DNA from: Whitmania pigra
Lineage: Eukaryota > Annelida > Clitellata > Hirudinida > Haemopidae
Direction of reading: 5' to 3'
Assembly (NCBI GenBank): GCA_021613335.1
Contig: JAJTWR010000290.1
Span: 500,001 to 564,000 of the forward strand
Length of the DNA stretch: 64,000 nucleotides
The position numbers and the translations under genes were made by a program. A model generated the notes under the pieces. The model was not told the DNA's origin. It saw only the letters and a program-made list of their open reading frames with translations, and made no database searches. Positions 36,142 to 46,724 of the stretch are shown piece by piece. Numbering within the stretch: the stretch's first letter is position 1; each line of letters opens with the position of its first letter.

Positions 36142-38548
36142 TCAAACAGAGATTTCCCCAGAAGGTTTACAAAAAAGAGATTCTTCCCTAGAATAATCGT
36201 CCCTTAGTGTAGCTGCCTTACCAACCATGTTCTTGCTGATAAGCCAGAGCATTGATGACGTTTCTTGGTTGAGTGACTCCAAAGATGGTTCTATTTCAAA
36301 GCAGTTGACAAAATACTTTCCTCCCAAGCCCTCCAATTCCCTTGCTGTGGCACAGAAAACTGAGCAGGCTGCACCTTGTTGCTGAAGATGATGATGATGA
36401 TGATGATTATAAAACAATAATAATAACCACAATAACAACAGCAATAACTGCAATAAAAAAAGTAATAATAGCGTAATTACATCATTAAAACCACTCAAAT
36501 ACCTGCAGTAATATCCAAAAGTTGATTTATGAAACAAAAAGTGTTTAAACAATGAGAGCGCATAAACTTTAAACGATGGGAAAAAATATTAAGACGACAC
36601 AAACGGGCGTTTTGGAAAAGGGTGAAACGAGGAAGAAGAGAAACTCCACAGCCAATGACCCCTGCCAAGGTTGGTGTACACCATGTTGCCTGGATGAACA
36701 GAGAAACATTGCACACCGTAATGAAACCACCTACAACACGAAGTTCAAATATCCAGCTTGAAGTTATTTTGTCGGGTGGTCGAAAAATATTTTGCAAACA
36801 CGGGATCGCGCAGTTACGTAACTGCGAAATAAATTAACAAGATTGGAATAGTGGTTTCGTTTTACTATTTAAGAACATTTTAGAATTCTGAACATTCACA
36901 TGAATTTGACGATGCTCAGATAAAAAACCTCTGATGCAGCTCAGTAGCTAGAAGCATGAGACACATCTTCGAGAGGTTGTAAGAGAGTATCGGATGATAC
37001 ATTTGAGGAGAGGGTGGTGAGAGCAGTCCTTCGCATATAGTTTCATATTTCAGATCGGTAAACCTGGAGATAATGGCAGAAAATTTGACATGAATTGAAT
37101 CAATTAATGGAATTTATTTGAAGTAAATTATTTGAAGTAATGTAAAGTTCTCAAGCAAATTTGTTATAAAAGTTTGGTGTTTCGTCTTTGTAACACGACG
37201 CATAAAAATCATATGCAACAAATGGGAAAAAATTATGTAAACACTTTTGATAAAAAACATTCTTTGATTAGACCTGTGTGACTCTGCTGATACAAAAATG
37301 ATCCGAGAAGGAGCAGAAGAAAATAGAAGATGTCTCAGCTTCTTGATGAGGTAAAAATGGCCTAGATAATTGTCTGGAAAGTCTTTTCAAAACCATCTGC
37401 TGTTTTTTCATACTCACACCAAAATATTCCTGCATTCAAGATCAGTATGTTCACTTTGCTGTAACAAAAATAACATTAAACAATAAGCAAGAAATATCAA
37501 ATGATTAATTCAAAATTAATATTACTTATATAATAGGAGTTGCAATGAATAATTATAAAATAAATATTATCAAATCTTAACTAGTAATCACCTCGTGAAT
37601 CAACAATAATAATAAAAATTAGTGATAAGGAGAAAAATAACCATAACAACTACATTTATCTCCAAAACTTACTTAAACATTTGTTCGTAGGCACAAACAA
37701 ACTGATCGACGGTATTGAGGCGAGCGAGATCGAGCATAATGGCCTGTACACTTGCTCCTGGGTATTCTCTACTTATGGCCTTGACGGCTTCATTTGCCTT
37801 CTTCACATGCCTGCATGCCAGGATTACACTGGCTCCAACGCTGGCCAAGGATCTTGCAGTTTCATAGCCTTAATTTGAACATTTATGGGATAGGTAAAAC
37901 TCAATTAAACTGACAAATGCTTAAATTAAACCTATTCCAGAATTGGCTCCTGTGATAATGGCATTGAACCCTGTCAGATCTCTACCTTGAACCACATGAA
38001 GAGCTGTACTTGAACTATCAAATCTTTGCCAAATCCTCCCAACTTTGTCGGCGTTGCTTGCATTGACCTCGTAAACAGGAAACGCTCGTCTCGGATCGAT
38101 TTCAGTGGTTGAATTGTCCTTAGAACTTTCAAAGCTCTACTGTTAATATTTTATTGAAATAGATTGCAATCTACTACAAATAAATTAAGTTTTAGAGCAC
38201 TCACTTAACAAATATGTCCTTCCCAGTCAGCTGACATACTGTTTTTGTCCACCCATATGGCATCTCTGACCAACAAAATACCGCTGATCATATTTTGCTA
38301 GTAACTTTCAGAGATTCATTGATTTTTACCTTTTGATAACTTCTTTGTTAAACCGGTTTTTGGATGTTCCCACTGAGTTTCTTGACGTACATGGCTAATA
38401 AATAAATCTTCGAATTATTTACTGTCAATTGTTCCTAATTGGATTAAACTTGCTTGACATAATAGATTATTCCATTATTTGCTAGCTTTTCTTCCCATCC
38501 AGGTGGAAGTTCATCTTCACTGTCAGTATCAACCAAGTTTTCAGACAT
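36142..38548 (-). CDS. WWOX: WW domain-containing oxidoreductase
   Basis: A WW-domain plus short-chain dehydrogenase protein acting in signalling and metabolism. The first exon starts MSENLVDTDSEDELPPGWEE (WW1). WW1 continues through a GC-AG intron into NHVRQETQWEHPKTG. MPYGW...DPRRAFPVYE is WW2. The dehydrogenase domain has TGANSGIG (cofactor binding), GYETARSLASVGASVILACR, VNILILNAGIF, then LGHFYLIKKL, VSAESHRFTDL, the catalytic YNLSK (Y-x3-K), VHPGNMVYTNL and QQGAACSVFCATARELEGLG. Approximate exons are 38455-38548, 38330-38394, 38205-38265, 37935-38130, 37683-37870, 37272-37455, 36925-37063, 36595-36763 and 36142-36381. One base is missing near 37361-37370, between KTFQ and LGHF, breaking the frame. 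That may be a sequence error. The gene is head to head with the ASB-like gene. Confidence 0.88.
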
Positions 38549-38918
38549 TTCCAAAAGCTTTAGCTCACGATCATTTATCCAATCGATTGCGCCTAACCTC
38601 GTAGCGCTAGCCGGTGCAGAGTCGAGTCGAGCACTCAGATTCCTAGTAATCCCCGAATTTCCAAACCATTAGAAAAGTAGTACTAAAAATATCCTCCTAG
38701 TCCGTTGGTTTATTTGATGTTCACTTCTTACTGAAATGGAACCCAGTCCATGAAAATTATTTTTGTCTAAAATCATATGCGCTTTTACACAAAGCTTCGA
38801 AAGCGAGCTATTCCAAAGCGATATAAACATTCTTATCGATTTGCAAAGCACATTGTATCAGTTGCACAGTTGATCTCGATTTTATGATTTATTTAGTAAT
38901 GTCTTAAATTTTCAAGGG
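38549..38918. promoter_or_regulatory. Divergent promoter region, WWOX/ASB-like
   Basis: 370 bp between the two head-to-head start codons. The WWOX-side frame is open upstream of its ATG for about 100 bp but contains no further Met. Confidence 0.5.
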
Positions 38919-40450
38919 ATGGGTAATTCAAAGTCATTTCATCATGGAAACGAATTAGTTGTCCGTGAAATGCCTCAGAACGTACGCCAGCTGCATTTTG
39001 CGGTAAAATCTAATGATAGAGAAACTGTAAACGAGTTGGTTGCGCGAGGAGTTAACATCAATTTTCCATTTTTGTGTGGTTCGAATCCAAGTATCAAAGA
39101 TGGTAATACACCGCTCATAATAGCTGTATCTCTCAATCATACAGAAATGGTTGAGGTAACTGACATTAATGGAGATAAACTTTATGTGATTAATTTTGTT
39201 AATTAATAATTACTTAATGTAATTTATTCTTTAGGTTTTATTGAGAGCTGGAGCATATATAAACAAATGTGATAAAAATGGTTGCACTCCTGTTTTTAAG
39301 GCTGCATTTCATGGTAGACCACTCTTAATTGAGCTTCTTGCCAAAGCAGGTAGCATTCTAATTTATAAGTATTTATCTTTCTCAAGTAACAAGGAGAATT
39401 ATTTCTCAAAATATTTCTTAAAGCAAAGGACACAAAGTTAAATTTCCAAGAAGTTTAAAATTATTTCAATATTTCCTGAGCAGGAGCTGATGTAAATCTG
39501 GCAGATTTTCAGGGTCAAACTCCACTCTTCATTTGTGTCAACAATGCCATTGTCCATGCTTGTAGATTGGCTATCATGAAACTTTTGGCAGCTGGAGCAA
39601 TTGTAGATAAGTAAAATAATGCTTGCTGAAACTTATCTCCAAAGTTTATTGAAAGATCTTTTTAATAGTAACACATATTCTTTTAAATAATTGAGTGAAA
39701 TATGTTTAATGAAGGTGTGACAGACTGGGCCAGGCTCCAATCCATATGGCTGCCCATTGGAAACTTGTTGATGTCCTGGCAGTACTCGTTTCTGCCAGAA
39801 GCGACGTCAACATCTGCGATGCAAGAGGACGCACCCCTCTGTACGTGTGCGTTCGCTCCCTTACGACCAAGCTGTACGTCGAAGATTTGCGCCATCGTAT
39901 GCCTTGCATAGTCACCCTCTTTCGTGCGCACGCGGACATGCTCAATCTGGTGGAGTGGCTTCTTCACAAAGGTCCTGGCATTCCAGCTGAACTTCTGGAA
40001 CCTTGGCCCGACTTTGCAGATTGGTACAAGGCTCAGTTTGTGAGTCCTCTTTCTCTGGCAAACATCTGCAGGAAAGCCATACAAATACGTTTGTGTTATT
40101 GCGCTCGTGTCAATGCCGCTAGGGCGGTTATGGATTCTTCGAGCATTCCTCCCACGACTATTATTCTTTACACAAGAACTGTCCAATCCATTTCAAAATG
40201 CTTCCCATCTAATCAGACCTTTCAGCGAAGTCAAGTTCCCTTTTCGTCCGCGGATGCAAAATGCGCCGAAGACAGATTCAGACAGGAAGGTTTGGTAGAA
40301 GATGTAAAGAAACTGCCTTTGCCACAAAAGCTCTGCACATTTCTTTCCAGAAAAATGTTTTACAGGGAAATTTCAAGTAGCTCTTATGTGCCTGAGCCAT
40401 TTGCAGCTCTCCCAACTCTAATAAATGCCAATCCGTTCGGAGGGTCTTGA
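38919..40450 (+). CDS. Ankyrin-repeat and SOCS-box protein, ASB-like
   Basis: A likely substrate receptor of a Cullin-5 ubiquitin ligase. Four exons (38919-39155, 39235-39349, 39484-39610, 39724-40450) join in phase to 401 residues. Ankyrin repeats are visible as RQLHFAVKSNDRETVNELVA, GNTPLIIAVSLNHTEMVEVL, GCTPVFKAAFHGRPLLIELL, GQTPLFICVNNA, PIHMAAHWKLVDVLAVLV and RGRTPLYVCVRSL. A SOCS BC-box candidate follows (PLSLANICRKAIQIRL). The Cul5-box-like KLPLPQKLCTFL comes about 85 residues later, whereas the two boxes are normally adjacent. MGNSK at the start could be N-myristoylated. The exact ASB subtype is not clear. Confidence 0.75.
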
Positions 40451-42232
40451 GAAATAAGTTTGTTTTGTGTCTTCCTTATAATCCAGGTTTATAGAGATTG
40501 GAATCAGTGGATTTATAAATTTGAATCTGTTACTGAGAATTCTTGAATCATAAAAAGGCTATGATTTGCCAGTGTATGCTTCAACTTAAACATCTATGAC
40601 AAGCAATCATCGAGTTATGGGATCCTTAATTAATGAGTTTTGGAACAAATCACATATTGAATGGTGGGGTTCTTGATGTATCTTTGAGATTCTAGGTTCT
40701 TCACTGCGAATCACGTCATTGTAATCATTTTATCATAATGCTGAGGAATTTTGTTCAGATGTTTTATTTCATCTTAATTAACGGGAATAAATGTGAAAGA
40801 CCCACTGGTATTTTTGTACTATTTTCAGGTTAATGGCGTAATAGGGTTGAGCGGCACCCCTAACATGAGTTTCTTTTGAACGTTCGATAAAAAGACCAAA
40901 AGCACTCGGAAGTGCTGCAATGTATATAATTTATTTAGCTGGAGTACTCGGGATTAGGTACGGAGTCCGCATGGAACCCGTTAGCGGGACCAAGTGGAAT
41001 CCAGGCGAATCCCGACTATGCCTGTGCTGGGCATGGGGCGGATTTGCTTCCAAAATGCGGTGCATTATATTTTCCTGGCTTGTCGTGGATTCCTGCCTTT
41101 GTCATCATTTATGAACGATAGCATTTGATGTTGGGCTTTAAGAGGAAGCCGTTTTTTAGGATGTCGGTTAAATGCATAGAGCTATGTCAGGAGTCACAGC
41201 TAGTAGCTCGTAAAAACAGCTCTCAGGACAGCTTTCCTGCATACGTAGTGTAATACTGATTGCAATCTCGATTTCGTTTTCACAGACGATGCAAAATACT
41301 AATATAAATTTTATTCTTAGTGAAGTCAAACTGATTCTTTTGTAAAGCCGACCTTGCATTTGGCTGGACTGCCCACAGCTTGGTATCATTTCGCTGCCTT
41401 AAATCTTGGTCCAGGCGTTGGCATTTACTGTCATGAATCGTCTGTGGCGGTAAATCTTGATCAAAAACTTCCATCAACTCCACTGGAGAGCGTACACTAA
41501 GTGAACATATTTTTTGCCTCTAACCAGCACGGGCTGCATCTTGTTCGCGAGGTGTTTTCTGTGCTTAGAGGTGTTCGCTGGTTTCGTAGGCCAGGCAGAA
41601 GTGATCCTGAAGCATTTTTATCCATTTCGTAAAAGTTTAGTTCATTTTCGACTGTTATTATTCGTCTGGGAAAAAATGAGACTAGTGGCTTAGTTTAGTT
41701 TAGTTGCTGCTTTCTTTAAAATCTAAAAAGATTCATTGAGTTAGCAACGCTTTTTTATTTTGTATTCGAATTGTTTACTATTTCAACATGGATTATATCT
41801 GCTTTAACGTATCAGTTTATTAGAAATGGAATGCTGGAACGTGAAAATGATATCTCTTGCTTATGTTCACTTCTTAGAAATCCAGAGGAATTTTTTACTT
41901 TTAGCTTAAAACTAGTGAGATGTTTGCAGTATAAATCCCACAAAGCAGTGAGTGCTTAGGTTCCCAGTGTCAAACATGAGTAATATATAAGTTTTCAGTT
42001 GTTATATTGGATTTCTCAAGGAGTATTTTATCTAAATCTCTCCATAAAATATATCCTATATAATTGTTGCAAACATATGTAATTTTATTCTTGAAGTGGA
42101 ATTCCTTATGAGTCCATAGTTTGAGCCTAATTAGCATAGTGACAGGATTGATGTCAGAACCTATATGAGAAGTTAGGCTGATTTATTATACGTTTACATT
42201 TTTGAATGTGAAATATTTTTTTAGATTTAGAA
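40451..42232. other. Intergenic region
   Basis: 3' UTR of the ASB-like gene and upstream sequence of the next gene. A GC-richer stretch near 40840-41110 has a short open frame that I do not recognise. No convincing gene. Confidence 0.45.
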
Positions 42233-45200
42233 ATGAGTAAGAGATCTTCGAGTTGTAGAAGAGACTTCTTGAGCCTCATCAGATTTCCAATCAAGCGGCA
42301 GTCATCTGACTGTCGAAACGTGAACATTCATTGCCATGAAGACCTTAGCTGCAATATTAACAAAAGAGCTATTTTCAACAATTGCCACAATGAAACAATG
42401 CTTTCTGGAAAAATTTACAAGCTTGTTGAAAAGGAAAAATTCGATGATTGCATTGGACTTGTGAAAGATCTGACACATGAACAAGTTGACAAAATAGCTA
42501 TGGATCTCCCAGTGGCTCTTATTTTAAGCAAGGTAAGATATGCATTTTTTATGTATATGTTTTTTTATATACTTTTTTGAAATAAATAAATATTAAATTA
42601 GTTTATTAATTTAAAAACATTAGACTCTGATAGAATTGCATTTTTCAATCTCCTTTTTCGTATTTTAGATACCAAAAAGTTTAAAACTCATAGAAGCTCT
42701 GTATTCTAAAAATACTAAATACTTCTCTGACAAAAAACATCCAAGTCTGACAAATACGATGCCACCAGATATTCTTCTTAATCACTTAATATCCTGGGTT
42801 TATTCCTTAGATCAACAGAAATTCAAATGGAAAGCATTTCAAAGCCACAAGCAGTCACTCGTCAAAACATTGAAGCACGTATTTGCCTCTTGTCCTGTTC
42901 TCAGAAACAAACTTACAAAAAAATTAATTTCATTGGAGAGAAGCCTTGACTCAGCGACTCAGGAATCATGCAATCCACTTAATACCATTCATCCCCTTTT
43001 ACTAAAAGTTTGCGATGGTCAAAATTGGAAGATGAATCAAACTGCTGGAAGCAATGATTTGGAAAGCTTGTGGGAAACTGGTATTGACAAATTAAAACAA
43101 GACTTTGTGGCCATGTTTTCTTCTTCATCATCATCATCATCAGAGCAAACAAGTCAGCATTCAGACTCCAATATCACTATTGAAAGTATTGAAAAACGTT
43201 TGTACAATCACAGACGGATGCTGGATGCCATAGAGCCTTTGGAGAATATAATTGTTCACATGGCCAAACAGCTCCGACGATCGATGGAAACAAATAAGGA
43301 AGTCATCTTCAATTGTGTTCAGATCTCAAAAGAACTGAATTTGCATTGCAACTTTGACGATTCAATGAATTTAAAGCAATCCTTACCTTTGACTCAATCA
43401 TCCCCTCTGATGCGTGATTTTAATTCCCCTACTCAGCAAACACAATCTCAGCCGACTTCTTTAACGACCTCTTCTGCATTCCAGACATCTGTCCCGGTGC
43501 CACACCTTTCCTCGCCCCAAGAAGTCCCTTCAACTTGCTTTTCCAATTTCCTTGTTGTTCCATTCCTAAGCAGACTTGTTAGAACTTACTCAAGAGTAGT
43601 GGCCCTGATTACTGATGACCAATTGGGCCCTAGAGTTATTTTTAATACAGACAGTGAAGGTAGATTTTTATTTTGCTCACCTTAAAAACTCTCACATTTA
43701 ATTTTTATTGTTTACATTTTACTGACAGTTAGGTTGTACATTATATTTAAAAAGTTGATGTTCTCTTTAAATTTTTAATAAATAACATAATTTATTGCCC
43801 TCAAATGTATTACTGTAATTTAATAAGTTTGCAATAAACCAGTAACTCTATTTTTTAAATTAAAACCTCTCAAAATTATGTTGGATTTATTCCCTGATCC
43901 TTTAAAACCAACTTTTTCTTATTCTGCCATGTTGACTAAGTGGAGATAATTGCATAAAGGCTCCGTTGCAAATGTCCTTTACGATGAAAAGTTAGTTAAA
44001 AGTTAAAGCAAATTGATAGTTATGTCTCAGAGCCAATGATTTTAATTTGTTCAGTTCCCTTTTGGGTTAATTGGTTGGATTTATTTGAAAGAAGGAAACC
44101 TTTAATTTCTTTTTAAGACTCATTTGGTTTGATTTAATGTATGGGATAATAGAAAGGAGAAATCTGTTCACTTGTCATAGCAGTGCAAATTATTTTTCAT
44201 TGATATGTTTTAGGCTAATGTATGGGTTTGCAAGCTTTCATGGCCAAGTATTTTGTGCTGCAGTACCTACACATAATATTTATTTGTTATAGATTCCACA
44301 CCTGTTGGAAGGAAATTCAAGAAGAAATTATCTTCTCATTCCTTCAACGAATTCAGGGGCAAAAATGACAACACTAGCAATAGAACTACCAGCAAAAGTT
44401 TATTGAGGCCGACTAAGTATCACACCTTACCCAAATCATTGGATACAATCAAGCCGAATTTAAGTAGTAATCCAATATTACTGGAGTAAGTGACAAATAA
44501 TTAACATGATGTCATTATGAATTTTTCTCGAGATACATTATACATATTTTCTTATAATAAAGGACTGGGAATAATTTGATTAAAGAGGAGAAGGTCATTG
44601 ATAGTTGCAGCCAATTGGAATCCAAGGAAGGACTTACCTTCAAAGAATCTCTCCACAATAATGGTGATGACAACAGGGATGGAAAGCATTTGAGGGTTCA
44701 ACTAGAGAAGAATTCTGAGGAATCTAAAACACCTAAAACACAAAAAGCTGTCTGCAGAAGCTCTGGTTTCTCAAAAAAGTGATTGCTGGGGATTATAGTG
44801 ACATAATATATATGACACAACTTTGTCAGTATAACTCTTTTTGAGCAGGGAGTCCCAATCCTAACTGTGATTTTTTGAAAAACCATGCATTCTCATCAAA
44901 TTCCAGTTTGGATGGCAATTGAATGTTGTGAATGTTTGATTGTAGTTCCGATTCATTCCTCTTACATAAAATTATAGTTTAACTCTTATTTTATTTGGTG
45001 TTTCAGCAGTTTGTCCACAATGGTTGAGAAGCAGCTGATTGGTCTCTATGGTAACATGTACCATGTAATAAGGACTAAAGCTTTGGGGGCCTTAAATGAT
45101 ATTGATGAACTGCAAAACTGTGGTCACTTAAAAAACAAGCTTCTCTTGTCCATTTTTGTGGTGAGTCCATCAAACTTCTTAAACTCTTTTACAGACTTCT

Positions 45201-45966
45201 ATCGACCATTGCTTTGTTCGTGTAATCTTGCTATTAGCTCGCATTCCGTTCTGTGAGGAAGTGCTACCAACACCTGAAGGAGGAGATCCAAAGGTTACTT
45301 GAAAGTCATCTTGATCTGACTGGCTACTGCAGCAACAATAATTGGATTCTTGCTGGATTACTCAATCTCTACCTCAGGGGATCTGCTATGAATCAGCACA
45401 TCCTTAGAAAGAAGGCCATGGTTGTCTAATGATAAAGTTTCTCATTTCACATTATATTTCGATGACATGTGATGATGTTGTCATTGCCATTCTTGTTTCA
45501 TTGAGTTTTTGTTATCTCTGTGTCTATCAAAATTATGCTTAGGACTCACAGAATTGTGTTATGTGTGTCATATTAATATTAATACATTCACATTTATTCA
45601 ATATTTGAAATATATAAAATATATAAAATATATAAAATATATAAAAATATATAAATATATATTATTTGTTATATTCTGCAGGAGGTATATGAAAAAGTTA
45701 TGGCAATGCTGGATAACTACCCATGTCTTTTAAAAAGTTCTGCACTACTTTCATATGCAGAAAATGCCATTGGACTTTGTTGGTTTATGGTCATTGAGAT
45801 TCCTTCTCTGGTTTTATGTTGTGATGGGAAAGAATTTGATCCATCTTTTCACGAGAGACACCTCTCTTCTGATTCTAACTCCTCTTCAATCAAAGCCTTC
45901 CTATGGCCAGGACTGTTTGATGGAGTGAAAGGTCGATGTTTGTTCAAGGCAGTGGTTGTCACATGA
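42233..45966 (+). CDS. MIEAP (SPATA18)-like protein, tentative
   Basis: Seven exons (42233-42532, 42669-43659, 44293-44485, 44563-44778, 45007-45160, 45238-45420, 45682-45966) join in phase to exactly 774 codons, which supports the model. The N-terminal half is helical and charged with a Ser run (about 43110-43150) and IESIEKRLYNHRRMLDAIEP. The middle is low-complexity and basic. The last third reads LYGNMYHVIRTKALGALNDI, LAFRSVRKCYQHLKEEIQ, AENAIGLCWFMVIEIPSLVL, then FDPSFHERH and KAFLWPGLFDG, ending FKAVVVT. The helical block followed by a Trp-Pro segment recalls the C-terminal domain of mitochondria-eating protein, but similarity is weak by eye. The function is therefore tentative, while the gene itself is well supported. 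Confidence 0.6.
45608..45663 (+). repeat. Tandem AT-rich repeat, 9-bp unit
   Basis: Units of ATATAAAAT-like sequence repeat about six times just upstream of the last exon of the MIEAP-like gene. Confidence 0.85.
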
Positions 45967-46724
45967 TTGAAGACATTTTTATCGCTTTAGTTGTGATCAA
46001 AATTGTAGAATGCATACCAAACATATATTAGGAAATTCTTACAGTATTTGGTTACAATAATGAAGCTAGAATGAGGAAATAGCTGCATGAATACTGTAAA
46101 ATGGGTTTAGTTGCTGAGTATGACATTCAGAAATTTGCTAAAAGTTGCTTGGGTGTGCCACGAGGGCGGTGACTACCCTAAGTCAGTCTAATGTTGTGCC
46201 GGGTGAGCTGCAGCAACCTGGAGGCGTGTCGGACAAAGTCGCAAAGCTTAAATGGCTCTTAAACGAGTTGGACCCTCGAATGGTATCCGACATTAAAGAT
46301 CGATAAGACAAGACGCGGCCGGGAGTGTAGCGCCAGGGCTTCGTCATTCACCTGTTGAAATACGCAAATATTAATAAAATTATTAAAAATTGAGTTTAGA
46401 AAAAATTTGAGGCATATTATTTATTTATTTTTCTATTAAATTTCCATTTGCTTTTAGCCATATTTAAGATATGTGCTTTTTAACACATGTAATAAATATT
46501 AAAAAATATTTTTTTTGTTACTTGTTTGATTTTAAGCGGGTAAAAGGCTTCTGTCTTCTGCTCACTTATTTAATAAATAAATAAATAATGCACATCTCTG
46601 AACATCCAAGCAACTGTCTCTACGGAAGTGTTTACACTTTGATGAACGTAAATAAAATAGTAGAAAATTTGAGGAGACCTGGAAATAAAGGAACGCGGTG
46701 TTATTAGAGAATTAAGTTAAAATT
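45967..46724. other. Spacer between the MIEAP-like gene and NPHP4
   Basis: Both genes point right. The spacer contains the 3' end of the first, the NPHP4 promoter and the GC-rich open segment at 46145-46306 listed separately. Confidence 0.5.
46145..46306 (+). other. Candidate 54-codon terminal exon
   Basis: A GC-rich island in AT-rich DNA, open from a possible acceptor (TAAAAG) to TAA. It reads LLGCATRAVTTLSQSNVVPG and continues to KLKWLLNELDPRMVSDIKDR. It could be an alternative last exon of the MIEAP-like gene, because splicing from the GTGGTT near its end (after FKA) would keep phase. I do not recognise the sequence. Confidence 0.3.

Noticed and set aside
36666..36763. Apparent second frameshift in WWOX before VHPGNM
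   Set aside because: Starting the exon at the acceptor TTGTAG and carrying the AG|G phase gives HQRWFHYGVQCFSVHPGNM, which aligns without a break.
40920..41114. 64-codon open frame MYIIYLAGVL...
   Set aside because: No splice context, homologue or partner exon; probably chance in a slightly GC-richer stretch.
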